A DNA stretch of 64,000 bases from Advenella faeciporci (GTDB lineage Bacteria; Pseudomonadota; Gammaproteobacteria; Burkholderiales; Burkholderiaceae_B), in assembly GCF_014652395.1 (NCBI RefSeq), contig NZ_BMYS01000013.1, positions 26,599 through 90,598 of the forward strand. Reading direction: 5' to 3'. How positions within the stretch are numbered: the first letter of the stretch is position 1; every line of letters starts with the position of its first letter. The notes under the pieces were generated by a model. The model made no database searches. It worked only from the letters and a program-made list of their open reading frames with translations, and had not been told where the DNA came from. Position numbers and translations under genes: made by a program. This document shows positions 17,309 through 25,818 of this stretch, in pieces.

Positions 17309-17666
17309 TGTCTTTATTCTCTATTAGTAAATTGAAAGTAAACTCCATCACCCATTCGGGCTGAAAAAGTATAATGGAAAAAGTTCAGTAAATCCATCTT
17401 GCCAGCTAGGGTATTTACGCATGCGTTTTCTCGGGTTTCCGCAATACCGAAAGGCCTGCGGCCTGGGTACAAAACACTTGTCATATCCACACCCGCCTTT
17501 AGCGCCAAAGGAGACAAGGTAGCAACGATCTGGCCGTTAAAAACAGTCAATATGCTATGATTATGTCAATTTTCAAGATTTATTAAACAGGCTGGCAGGC
17601 CGCTGCTGTTCATGGCAATCATCGTGTCGCCGGCTTTTTTACCACTTTTTTATACAGTCAACTCCT
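17309..17666. other. intergenic region, no convincing gene
   Basis: Upstream regions of the leftward lipoprotein and rightward argS. A 78-codon minus-strand frame (17314-17550) has no recognisable motif or good start. No clear promoter or structured RNA was seen. Confidence 0.5.
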
Positions 17667-19349
17667 ATGCTCCCAGAGCTACAACAAAAAATCCAGGCCG
17701 CGCTGGCCACCGCTGTTGAAGGCATTCTGCCCGGCAGCAACCCGGTTATCAAACTGGAACGCCCCAAACAACCCGAACATGGCGATATCGCCACCAATGT
17801 TGCGATGCAACTGGCCAAGCCCAACAAACGCAATCCGCGTGAACTGGCACAGGAAATCGTTAATGCCCTGTTAGGTAATGAAAACACCCAATCTTTTCTG
17901 GCTGCCGCTGAAATTGCCGGACCGGGTTTTATCAACTTGCGTCTTACCCAATCCACCCATCAGGCCGTGGCCAATGTCATTGCGGAACAGGGGAGTACTT
18001 ATGGCAACGCCGCCAGTAATGGGGAAAGCGTTATTGTTGAATTTGTTTCCGCCAATCCCACCGGCCCGCTGCACGTCGGGCATGCCCGCCAGGCCGCGCT
18101 GGGTGACTGCATTTGCCGCCTGTATTCAGCCAGTGGCTATAAAGTACACCGCGAGTTCTACTACAACGATGCCGGCAATCAAATCAACAATCTGACCATC
18201 AGTGTACAGGCCCACGCCAAAGGCATTACCCCAGATTCAAAAGAATACCCTGCCGATGGCTACCGTGGCGACTATATTGCCGATATTGCGCGCGATTTCC
18301 TGGCTAAAAAATCAGTTGAAGCCGATGGCAAAACCGTTACAGCTTCCGGCGATATCAACAACATGGACGATATCCGCCATTTTGCCGTGGCCTACCTGCG
18401 TCATGAACAGGATCTGGACTTGCAGGCATTCAACCTGCAGTTCGACAATTATTATCTGGAAAGCTCTTTGTACAGCGATGGCAAAGTGGCTGAAACGGTA
18501 CAAAAACTGATTGAAAGCGGCCATACCTACGAGCATGAAAACGCGCTATGGCTGAAAACCACCGAACTGGGTACCGGCGATGACAAGGACCGCGTCATGC
18601 GCAAGTCCGATGGCGGCTATACTTACTTTGTGCCCGATGTGGCCTACCACGTGACCAAATGGCAGCGTGGCTTCAACCATGCCGTCAATATCCAGGGCAG
18701 CGATCACCATGGTACGGTTGCCCGCGTGCGGGCCGGCCTGCAGGCCCTGAATATGGGTATTCCCAAAGACTACCCCGCCTATATCCTGCATAAAATGGTC
18801 AAAGTCATGCGTGGCGGCCAGGAGGTCAAGATTTCCAAACGGGCCGGCAGCTATGTCACCATGCGTGACCTGATCGAATGGGTTGGGCAAGACGCCGTGC
18901 GCTTTTTCCTGATCCAGCGCCGTGCCGATACCGAGTTCGTTTTTGACATTGACCTGGCGCTGGCCAAGGGCGAAGAGAACCCGGTGTATTACGTACAATA
19001 CGCACACGCCCGCATTTGCAAGATTTTACGTGACTCGGCCGATATGCTGGGTTATCTTAAGGAGGCGGATGTTTCCCTGCTAACGGCCCCCAGTGAAATC
19101 ACCCTGCTGCGCCGCCTGGCAGAGCTGCCCAACGTCATTCAGTTGGCCGCAAAAGAGCTTGCGCCCCACCACATTGCCTTCTGGCTTCTGGACTGTGCCG
19201 CCGACTTCCATTCATGGTACAACGCCGAACGCATTATGGTTGAAGACCAGCCCCTTAAACTGGCTCGTTTGCGCCTGGCCGACAGCACCCGTCAGGTTAT
19301 TGCAAACGCCCTTAACCTGCTTGGAGTTAGCGCTCCAGAAAAAATGTAA
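17667..19349 (+). CDS. argS: arginyl-tRNA synthetase
   Basis: A 560-residue class I synthetase charging tRNA-Arg. The N-terminal domain (residues 1-120) recognises the tRNA D-loop. The HIGH signature is HVGH at 136-139 ([14 protein letters not shown]), and the KMSKS-equivalent is KISKRAG, about residue 390. The C-terminal helical anticodon-binding domain ends at the stop codon with no truncation. ATG 17667 gives the usual N-terminus. The next gene (SPOR protein) starts one base after the stop, so the two are cotranscribed, and dsbA follows; the same three-gene order is, to my recollection, common in related betaproteobacteria. Confidence 0.97.
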   Translation: MLPELQQKIQAALATAVEGILPGSNPVIKLERPKQPEHGDIATNVAMQLAKPNKRNPRELAQEIVNALLGNENTQSFLAAAEIAGPGFINLRLTQSTHQAVANVIAEQGSTYGNAASNGESVIVEFVSANPTGPLHVGHARQAALGDCICRLYSASGYKVHREFYYNDAGNQINNLTISVQAHAKGITPDSKEYPADGYRGDYIADIARDFLAKKSVEADGKTVTASGDINNMDDIRHFAVAYLRHEQDLDLQAFNLQFDNYYLESSLYSDGKVAETVQKLIESGHTYEHENALWLKTTELGTGDDKDRVMRKSDGGYTYFVPDVAYHVTKWQRGFNHAVNIQGSDHHGTVARVRAGLQALNMGIPKDYPAYILHKMVKVMRGGQEVKISKRAGSYVTMRDLIEWVGQDAVRFFLIQRRADTEFVFDIDLALAKGEENPVYYVQYAHARICKILRDSADMLGYLKEADVSLLTAPSEITLLRRLAELPNVIQLAAKELAPHHIAFWLLDCAADFHSWYNAERIMVEDQPLKLARLRLADSTRQVIANALNLLGVSAPEKM

Positions 19350-19350
19350 C

Positions 19351-20139
19351 ATGGCCAAAAGACGTACCACCCGATCAGCACCCCCAAGGTCCAGAAGCAT
19401 TGGCAACAGCAGCAGTTCGTTCTCGTCAATCCTGACCGGGCTAATTATTGGCCTTACCATTGCCGCAATTGCCGCCTTCATGCTTACCCGCACACCGGCA
19501 CCACTCAAGGACAATTCGGGCAATACGTCTTCATCGGGCATCAAAATGCCGGGCACATCCTCAACGGTGGGTAGCATGTCGCCTGGCAACCAGCCTTTAA
19601 TAGACCCTAACGCCTGGCTCAGCAATGATGGCCGCATCACCAGCCAGCAAAACGCCCCCACAGGCACTGGCAACCTGCCCCCCCTTCGCCCGTTAACCCA
19701 GGCAGAGCCTGTAAAAACACCACCATCGGGCGTGTCACAAGACCAGATTGGCTCATTAATCAATCAGTTACCGGCAGGCAGCGCACCCGTCAAGGCAAAT
19801 ACCGAAACCAAAACGGCAACACTTGCCAGCCAAGCCCCTGCCACCGAACAAAAACCTGTCCTGACCTCCAAAGGCAAAGACATTCCGCTGAATACCGCCC
19901 AACCCGCCGCTACCGGCAGCCGGTATCTTCAGGTAGGAGCTTTTCGCAATGCCAAAGAGGCCGACTCTATCAGGGCCCGCATGATCCTGATGGGCTACAA
20001 CGCGGAAATTACCAAAATCACCGTTAACAATGTGGAAATAAACCGGGTGCGGATTGGCCCATTCAAAAACGATGATGAACTGAACCGCTCGCGCACCGAA
20101 TTAAGCAAAGCGAAAATCAGCTCAACCATTGTTCGCTAA
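19351..20139 (+). CDS. SPOR-domain protein, FtsN-like
   Basis: A 262-residue protein with basic N-terminus (MAKRRTTRSAPPRSRS), one membrane helix (about residues 29-47, LTGLIIGLTIAAIAAFML), a long Pro/Ser/Thr-rich periplasmic linker, and a C-terminal SPOR domain (about 185-262: YLQVGAFRNAKEADSIRARM ... INRVRIGPF). SPOR domains bind glycan strands lacking stem peptides at the division septum. The architecture is that of FtsN and related septal proteins, although FtsN identity is not proven because the essential N-terminal periplasmic motif is not obvious. ATG 19351 follows the argS stop by one base, so translation is coupled. dsbA follows after 181 bases without an evident terminator. Confidence 0.85.
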   Translation: MAKRRTTRSAPPRSRSIGNSSSSFSSILTGLIIGLTIAAIAAFMLTRTPAPLKDNSGNTSSSGIKMPGTSSTVGSMSPGNQPLIDPNAWLSNDGRITSQQNAPTGTGNLPPLRPLTQAEPVKTPPSGVSQDQIGSLINQLPAGSAPVKANTETKTATLASQAPATEQKPVLTSKGKDIPLNTAQPAATGSRYLQVGAFRNAKEADSIRARMILMGYNAEITKITVNNVEINRVRIGPFKNDDELNRSRTELSKAKISSTIVR

Positions 20140-20320
20140 ATGATGCGCCAATTATCTGTTGCATCGCGTTTCCATTCATACACAAGCTGAACTTTTTGTT
20201 TTATAACCAGTCTTAAACAAGGTTTTTACTGTATTTTCCGCTACACCCAACTTATTGACCTTCATTAAGGACAACAAGTACAACAAGCCCCTGATCAATA
20301 CTTTTTAATGCGAATAAACA

Positions 20321-20956
20321 ATGATGCTTAAAACAATTTTCAAACACACGTTTTCCGCCCTGGCCATTATGGGTGCCGCCGCTTTTGTTCCTGCCATGGC
20401 CCAATCCGGCATTAAATACATCACGCTTGAAACCCCCCAGCCTTCAGACACCCCCGATAAAATCGAAGTGCTTGAATTCTTTTCATACAGCTGCTCGCAC
20501 TGCGCTGAAATGGAACCCATGTTCCAGGACTGGAAAAAGAAGCTGCCAGACAACGTGGCTTTCATTCCCGTGCCGGTCGCTTTCAACGCTTCCATGCAAC
20601 CCATGCAACACCTGTATTACTCATTGGTTGCGCTAGACAAAGCAGACCTTCACCCCAAAGTATTTAATGCCATCCACAAAGAAGGCAAAAAACTGTTCAA
20701 CCGCGATGCCATCATTAATTGGGCGGCAGAACAGGGCATCAATAAAGACGAGTTTATTGCCGCTTACGATTCTTTTGGTGTAGGCGCCAAAGCCAAGCGC
20801 GCAACCGAGCTGTCAGATCTGTATCAGGTACAGGCTACCCCTTCAATTGCTGTTGGCGGCAAATACCTGACTTCACCAGGCATGACCGGCACCTACGCAT
20901 CCAGCCTGCTGGAAGCCCAGGCGCTGCTAGACCAGGTACTGGCCGGCAACCAATAA
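20321..20956 (+). CDS. dsbA: periplasmic thiol:disulfide interchange protein DsbA
   Basis: A 211-residue protein with a signal peptide (cleavage likely after PAMA, residue 27). The thioredoxin active site is C58-S-H-C61 in FFSYSCSHCAEM, where E. coli has CPHC. The cis-proline loop is visible as QATPSIAVGG. DsbA donates disulfides to proteins entering the periplasm and is reoxidised by DsbB, not encoded here. Ser in place of Pro in the C-x-x-C dipeptide could shift the redox potential. ATG 20321 and the next ATG (20324) are both possible. The gene comes after argS and the SPOR gene on the same strand, with its own upstream gap of 181 bases. Confidence 0.94.
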   Translation: MMLKTIFKHTFSALAIMGAAAFVPAMAQSGIKYITLETPQPSDTPDKIEVLEFFSYSCSHCAEMEPMFQDWKKKLPDNVAFIPVPVAFNASMQPMQHLYYSLVALDKADLHPKVFNAIHKEGKKLFNRDAIINWAAEQGINKDEFIAAYDSFGVGAKAKRATELSDLYQVQATPSIAVGGKYLTSPGMTGTYASSLLEAQALLDQVLAGNQ

Positions 20957-21059
20957 TCCCCGATCAATAGGTGCCATGACCCGGAAAAACCGGGCATGGC
21001 ATTACCCTTGACAGCTTGCAAACAGCGCCCCGTTTTTCTGGAGTGCTGTTTGCAGTACG

Positions 21060-22256
21060 TCAAACAGCCCGGGCTTTTTGCAAGGCCTGATCCAGGTCGT
21101 CAACCAGGTCTATCACGCTTTCCAGCCCAATATGCAGGCGGATGATCTGGTTATCTTCCCGACTCCAGTACGCATGGTTTTCCAGTGTCGGGCGGTCCAC
21201 CCACTGGATCAGGCTTTCAAAGCCTCCCCACGAATAACCAATGCTGAACAGTTCCAGCGCATTCACGAAAGTGCGAATCTGGCGATCGGAAAGCGCCAGT
21301 TCAATTGACAGCATACCGTTGGAGCCCGTGCAATCACGCTTCCATAAAGCGTGGCCGGCATCTTTTTCAAAAGCTGGATGAAAAATGCGGCGGGTTTCTG
21401 GCAGGTCATCAAAGTAACGGCATACCTGCAAGGCACTGCGCGCATGTTGATCCATACGAACAGGCAAGGTGCGCACACCCCGAATCGCCAGCCAGGCATC
21501 ATCGGCACTGACTGAATACCCCATGGCATATTGATTCAGGTCTATCCGCTCGATAAGTGCCTTGTCTTTGGCCACCACCGCACCCAGCATTAAATCTGAA
21601 TGTCCGCCCACATACTTGGTACCGGCAATCACGCTAACATCGGCCCCCAGTTCCAGCGGTTGACACGCATAGCCCGAACCCCAGGTATTGTCCACCACCA
21701 GAATAAGCCCATGCTGTTTAGCGAATGCCGCCAGGGCAGGAATGTCCAGCATTTCAAACAGCAATGAACCGGGTGACTCCACGTACAAAACCCTGGTATT
21801 GGCCTTGAGCTGCGCCTGCAGGGCATTTGTGGATTGCGCCGGCACATAGGTAAATTCAATATTCATGCGGCTTAATACCGTATTGGCCAGGTGACGCACC
21901 GGCCCGTACACGCAATCGGCCACCAGCATATGGTCGCCCGCACTTAACAGGGACAGCAGCGACATGGTAATGGCCCCCAGGCCGGACGATGCCAGGAAAC
22001 AGCGCTTACCCCCTTCCAGCTGGCAAAAAATGTCTTCCAGGGCGGCATGCGTTTCCATGCCCATACGGCCATAGGTAACCAGCCGCTCGCCCTTGCTTTT
22101 ACGGCGGTAAGTGGCCTCAAGGTCTTCGATGGTATTGAAACGAACCGTGCTGGTTCTGATGGAAGGCAGGCCCACCGGCGCAACCGGGGTGGTTTCATTA
22201 CAGGGAGCGGTGCCAAGATGCTGTAATTGGGTAAGCAGGGAAAGTTTTGTGTCCAT
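21060..22256 (-). CDS. metC: PLP-dependent transsulfuration enzyme, cystathionine beta-lyase type
   Basis: A 398-residue Cys/Met-metabolism PLP enzyme. The cofactor lysine lies in AGTKYVGGHSD, and the PLP phosphate/stacking region in VTYGRMGMETHAALE and SGLGAITMSLLSLLSAGDH. The substrate-side motif YSWGGFESL near the C-terminus is typical of the MetC-type beta-lyase branch. Expected reaction: cystathionine to homocysteine, pyruvate and ammonia, in methionine synthesis; cysteine desulfhydrase activity is also possible. ATG 22256 (MDTKLSLLTQLQHLG) was chosen over 22295 because the family begins there. It stands alone, leftward, with the LysE exporter divergent 95 bases away; such exporters sometimes export amino acids from the same pathway. 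Confidence 0.85.
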   Translation of the reverse strand: MDTKLSLLTQLQHLGTAPCNETTPVAPVGLPSIRTSTVRFNTIEDLEATYRRKSKGERLVTYGRMGMETHAALEDIFCQLEGGKRCFLASSGLGAITMSLLSLLSAGDHMLVADCVYGPVRHLANTVLSRMNIEFTYVPAQSTNALQAQLKANTRVLYVESPGSLLFEMLDIPALAAFAKQHGLILVVDNTWGSGYACQPLELGADVSVIAGTKYVGGHSDLMLGAVVAKDKALIERIDLNQYAMGYSVSADDAWLAIRGVRTLPVRMDQHARSALQVCRYFDDLPETRRIFHPAFEKDAGHALWKRDCTGSNGMLSIELALSDRQIRTFVNALELFSIGYSWGGFESLIQWVDRPTLENHAYWSREDNQIIRLHIGLESVIDLVDDLDQALQKARAV

Positions 22257-22351
22257 GGAGATATTCTTTATTTTGGGTGAAATATTACCCCCCATTATAG
22301 GGGTTGGCCCGTTAAAATACCCTTTTAGTTTAACTGGCCCTACCCGATTTT

Positions 22352-22990
22352 ATGACGCCTGAAACCCTCTTTGTATACGTTGGCTTGTGTGTCCTGTTGG
22401 CTATCTCTCCTGGACCCGACAATATTTTTGTCCTGCTGCAAAGCGCCCTGCACGGTTACCGCACCGGATTCCTGATTGTATTGGGCTTGTGTACCGGCCT
22501 GCTGTTTCATACTTTTCTTGTTACGGTAGGCGTGGCCGGGCTGATTGCCGCCTCTGCAACCGCTTTCACCGTCCTGAAACTGCTGGGTGCCGCGTATTTA
22601 CTGTATTTGGCGTGGGGTGCCTTCAATGCGGGGCCGGTAGGGGCCGTGTCTTCCCGGGAAGACACCACTGCCGCACCTGCCCCAAGCGGCCGCCAGTTCT
22701 ACCGGCGCGGCATTTTAATGAATATCAGCAACCCCAAGGTCAGCCTGTTCTTCCTGGCTTTCCTGCCCCAGTTCACCAATCCGGCCAGTGGTTCGATCAA
22801 ACTGCAGTTCATCTGGCTCAGTGCAATTTTTATCTTGTCCACATTGCTGGTATTCTGCAGCATTGTTGTATTTTCAGGCTATTTTGGCCAGCTCCTGAAA
22901 AGATCGGCCCGGGCGCAGGTCATGTTGAACCGTTTCACCGCGCTGGTCTTTGCAGGGCTGGCTGTCAGGCTGGCATTCAGCGTTAAATAA
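22352..22990 (+). CDS. LysE/RhtB-family amino-acid exporter
   Basis: A 212-residue inner-membrane protein with about six hydrophobic segments. The N-terminal signature ISPGPDNIFVLLQSALHGYRTG is the RhtB/LysE family motif, and the middle MNISNPKVSLFFLAFLPQF is the second conserved motif. Members export homoserine, threonine, leucine, lysine or cysteine; the substrate cannot be read from the sequence. It is divergent from the cystathionine-lyase-like gene, so a sulfur amino acid or homoserine is a reasonable but unproven guess. Its stop overlaps the convergent hydrolase gene by 8 bases. Confidence 0.88.
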   Translation: MTPETLFVYVGLCVLLAISPGPDNIFVLLQSALHGYRTGFLIVLGLCTGLLFHTFLVTVGVAGLIAASATAFTVLKLLGAAYLLYLAWGAFNAGPVGAVSSREDTTAAPAPSGRQFYRRGILMNISNPKVSLFFLAFLPQFTNPASGSIKLQFIWLSAIFILSTLLVFCSIVVFSGYFGQLLKRSARAQVMLNRFTALVFAGLAVRLAFSVK

Positions 22991-24044
22991 CGGCAAACCG
23001 CACAATACCATCACTACCGGTTTCGCGCTTTAGCTTGCCCTCAAAATGCAAGGCATGCAAATGAGCCAGCGCCTCGCCCATGGCAAACGTTAGCTGGTGC
23101 AAATCCAGCTCGCGCCTGAACATATGCGGCACCACATCCTTGGCACTCATGGGCTGCCGGCATAATGCCAGCACTTCGGCCAGACGCTCGGCATGATGCT
23201 CGTGCTGCTGGCGAATCCGCTCATGCAAACCCTTGAACGGGCGACCATGCGAAGGCAACACCAGGGTATCTTCATCCAGCGCAAGGTATTTATCCAACGA
23301 CTTCAAATACAAAGGCAGGGGGTTGCCATCGGGTTCGTGATCAAACACGCTCACATTGGTTGAAATCCGTGGCAACACCATATCGCCTGAAATCAATACC
23401 TTCAGTGCAGGGCTGTACAAAGCCATATGCTCGGGCGCATGCCCGTAGCCTGAAATAAGCTGCCAATCGTTGTTGCCAATACGCAGGGTGTCGCCATCCA
23501 TCAGGCGGCAAAAACGATTGGGGGGTGTACAAACCAGGCCTGGATAATAGGTGGCCCGGGCACGGATTTTTTCCTGGGAATCCGGGTCTGTAAGGCCATG
23601 ACGTGAAAAATGCCGAACGGCGACATCACCCCCCGTGCCCGCCCCGCCCACCGGTTGCGACGACCACATGCGTGAAACGTAATAATCGGTCATGCTCATA
23701 TACAGGGGCACATCGTGCTTCTCACACAACCAGCCCGCCAGGCCAACGTGGTCAGGGTGCATGTGGGTCACCACCACCCGCAGCACAGGCAGGCCATCCA
23801 GTTCATTCCTGAACACCTCTTCCCATAAAGCCTTGACCGGATCTTTGGCAATCCCGCAATCAACAATGGTCCATCCCTTTTGCCCATTGATTTCATCGGC
23901 CAGTAACCACAAATTGATATGGTCCAGCGCAAACGGCAAAGGCATGCGTATCCATTTGACTCCAGGTGCCACCTCAAGTGCAAAACCCGGCTCTGGCTGT
24001 GTGTCACCCAAGGGGTAAACCAGCTTTGCTTCGTTCACATTCAT
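22983..24044 (-). CDS. metallo-beta-lactamase-fold hydrolase of the leucine-catabolism neighbourhood
   Basis: A 353-residue cytosolic protein of the MBL superfamily. The metal-binding motif HxHxDH is present as THMHPDHVGLAG (about residues 113-124), with further ligands in SGYGHAPEHM and LISGDMVLP. The C-terminal 90 residues are helical (HERIRQQHEHHAERLAEVL), as in glyoxalase-II-like or thioesterase-like family members. ATG 24044 has an excellent AAGGAGA ribosome site. It diverges from the LiuR-like regulator with a LiuR-type palindrome between, so it is probably part of the same regulon. Thioester hydrolysis of an acyl-CoA intermediate would fit but is inferred. Confidence 0.82.
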   Translation of the reverse strand: MNVNEAKLVYPLGDTQPEPGFALEVAPGVKWIRMPLPFALDHINLWLLADEINGQKGWTIVDCGIAKDPVKALWEEVFRNELDGLPVLRVVVTHMHPDHVGLAGWLCEKHDVPLYMSMTDYYVSRMWSSQPVGGAGTGGDVAVRHFSRHGLTDPDSQEKIRARATYYPGLVCTPPNRFCRLMDGDTLRIGNNDWQLISGYGHAPEHMALYSPALKVLISGDMVLPRISTNVSVFDHEPDGNPLPLYLKSLDKYLALDEDTLVLPSHGRPFKGLHERIRQQHEHHAERLAEVLALCRQPMSAKDVVPHMFRRELDLHQLTFAMGEALAHLHALHFEGKLKRETGSDGIVRFAVI

Positions 24045-24087
24045 TATTTCTCCTTATTGACTTTTATATTTAATTCATGGATGATAC

Positions 24088-24103
24088 TTTACGTTTACGT
24101 AAA
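24088..24103. promoter_or_regulatory. LiuR-type palindrome upstream of the regulator gene
   Basis: TTTACGTTTACGTAAA is a perfect inverted repeat of TTTACGT around 2 bases, typical of a MerR-family operator. It sits in the 80-base divergent gap between the MBL hydrolase and the MerR gene. A near copy precedes the dehydrogenase gene (24514). Confidence 0.78.
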
Positions 24104-24124
24104 CTGTAATTATTAGAATTAATT

Positions 24125-24517
24125 ATGACACAAAGAACATGGTCCATCTCGGAATTGGCGCAGGAATTCAATATAACCCCGCGCACTTTACGGTTTTATG
24201 AAGACCACGGCATTATCAACCCCAGGCGCGAAGGCCAAAAACGCATCTATACGCAAAAAGACAAAACCCGCCTGAAGCTGGCCCTGCGCGGCAAGAGACT
24301 GGGGTTCCAACTGGCCGACATCAGCAGCCTGATTGACATGTACGACGGCCCGGGCAGTACAGCTCCCCAGCTCAAACAATACATTGCCATGCTTAACCGG
24401 CACAAAGAGCAGCTTGAAAGCCAGAAACGCGATCTTGAGGCCATTTTGCAGGAAATCCACAACCAGGAGGAGCACTGCATTGGGTTGCTAAAAAAACACG
24501 AGCAGAGCCAATGTTAA
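24125..24517 (+). CDS. liuR: MerR-family regulator, LiuR-like
   Basis: A 130-residue MerR regulator. The N-terminal winged helix-turn-helix (SISELAQEFNITPRTLRFYEDHGIINP, residues 7-33) is followed by the second wing (RIYTQKDKTRLKLALRGKRLGF) and a C-terminal coiled-coil dimerisation helix (about 80-125). There is no metal-binding cysteine set; only two cysteines lie near the end. LiuR regulators control leucine and isovalerate catabolism in proteobacteria. The gene lies directly before isovaleryl-CoA dehydrogenase and is flanked on both sides by the same palindromic box, which supports the assignment. The downstream box overlaps its own stop codon. Confidence 0.85.
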   Translation: MTQRTWSISELAQEFNITPRTLRFYEDHGIINPRREGQKRIYTQKDKTRLKLALRGKRLGFQLADISSLIDMYDGPGSTAPQLKQYIAMLNRHKEQLESQKRDLEAILQEIHNQEEHCIGLLKKHEQSQC

Positions 24518-24529
24518 CGTTAACGTAAA
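24514..24529. promoter_or_regulatory. second LiuR-type box, before isovaleryl-CoA dehydrogenase
   Basis: TTAACGTTAACGTAAA repeats the box at 24088 with two base changes (half-sites TTAACGT and ACGTAAA, 2-base gap). It overlaps the TAA of the regulator gene and lies 72 bases before the dehydrogenase start, so the catabolic genes probably have their own regulated promoter here. Confidence 0.75.
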
Positions 24530-24601
24530 CGGAATATCTTATTTCTGTTATATTTCATATATATAATCCAAAGAAAAAAACCTTCACAGGAGACAAACAT
24601 C

Positions 24602-25780
24602 ATGAATTTACCCGGACTGAATTTCGACTTGGGCGAAGACCTGGACATGCTGCGCGATGCCGTGTGCACCTTTGCCCAGGCTGAAATTGCACCCCGTGCC
24701 CAAGAGGTTGACCACAGTGACCAGTTTCCCATGGACCTGTGGAAAAAATTCGGTGACCTGGGCCTGCTGGGCTTAACGGTTGGCGAAGAATACGGCGGCA
24801 CAAATCTGGGCTACCTGGCGCATATGATTGCCATGGAAGAGCTGTCCCGTGCCAGCGCCGCCATTGCCCTTTCCTATGGGGCCCATTCAAACCTGTGTGT
24901 CAACCAGCTTAACCGCAACGGCACCGAAGCCCAAAAACAAAAATACCTGCCCAAACTCATTAGCGGCGACCATATTGGCGCCCTGGCCATGAGCGAGCCG
25001 GGAGCCGGTTCCGACGTGGTCAGCATGAAACTGCGTGCCGAGAAAAAAGGTGACAAATACATCCTGAACGGCAGCAAGATGTGGATTACCAACGGCCCCG
25101 ATGCCGACACCCTGGTGGTATATGCCAAAACAGATCCCGAAGCCCACCAGCGTGGCATTACCGCCTTCATTATTGAAAAGGGCTTCAAGGGTTTTTCAGT
25201 GGCGCAAAAACTGGACAAAATGGGCATGCGGGGCAGCCATACCGGTGAGCTGGTGTTTGACAACTGCGAAGTGCCCGAAGAAAACATCCTGGGTGAACTG
25301 AACGGTGGCGTCAAGGTGCTCATGAGCGGACTGGACTACGAACGTGCCGTGCTGGCCGGTGGGCCGCTAGGCATCATGCAGGGCGTCATGGACGTGGTGG
25401 TGCCTTACATTCATGACCGCAAACAGTTTGGCCAGTCTATTGGCGAATTCCAGCTTATCCAGGGTAAAGTGGCCGATATGTACACCACCCTGCAGGCCAG
25501 CCGCGCCTTTTGCTATACCGTTGGCAAAAACCTGGACCGCCTGGGTAGCAGCCATGTGCGCGAAGTGCGCAAAGATTGTGCTGCCGTTATTTTGTACTGT
25601 GCTGAAAAAGCCACCTGGATGGCCGGTGAAGGAATTCAAATCCTGGGCGGTAACGGTTACATTAACGAATACCCCACAGGCCGCATGTGGCGGGATGCCA
25701 AACTGTACGAAATTGGTGCCGGCACCAGTGAAATCCGTCGTATGTTAATTGGCCGGGAACTGTTCAATGAAACAAAATAA
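24602..25780 (+). CDS. liuA: isovaleryl-CoA dehydrogenase
   Basis: A 392-residue acyl-CoA dehydrogenase. It oxidises isovaleryl-CoA to 3-methylcrotonyl-CoA with FAD and passes electrons to ETF. Visible family features are [28 protein letters not shown] (FAD-binding), [17 protein letters not shown] and the C-terminal [16 protein letters not shown]. The glutamate in [13 protein letters not shown] corresponds to the catalytic base position specific to isovaleryl-CoA dehydrogenases, which separates it from short- and medium-chain enzymes. ATG 24602 is preceded by ACAGGAGA. It is the first structural gene behind the second LiuR-type box, and with mccB and mccA forms the top of leucine breakdown; methylglutaconyl-CoA hydratase and HMG-CoA lyase are not in this window. 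Confidence 0.95.
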   Translation: MNLPGLNFDLGEDLDMLRDAVCTFAQAEIAPRAQEVDHSDQFPMDLWKKFGDLGLLGLTVGEEYGGTNLGYLAHMIAMEELSRASAAIALSYGAHSNLCVNQLNRNGTEAQKQKYLPKLISGDHIGALAMSEPGAGSDVVSMKLRAEKKGDKYILNGSKMWITNGPDADTLVVYAKTDPEAHQRGITAFIIEKGFKGFSVAQKLDKMGMRGSHTGELVFDNCEVPEENILGELNGGVKVLMSGLDYERAVLAGGPLGIMQGVMDVVVPYIHDRKQFGQSIGEFQLIQGKVADMYTTLQASRAFCYTVGKNLDRLGSSHVREVRKDCAAVILYCAEKATWMAGEGIQILGGNGYINEYPTGRMWRDAKLYEIGAGTSEIRRMLIGRELFNETK

Positions 25781-25818
25781 GGCAATAATAGGATTCTAAT
25801 TACTTGTCACACAATGTC

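Noticed and set aside
17314..17550. 78-codon minus-strand frame upstream of the OmlA-like lipoprotein
   Set aside because: No family features, no ribosome site, mixed composition; it covers promoter regions of two genes.
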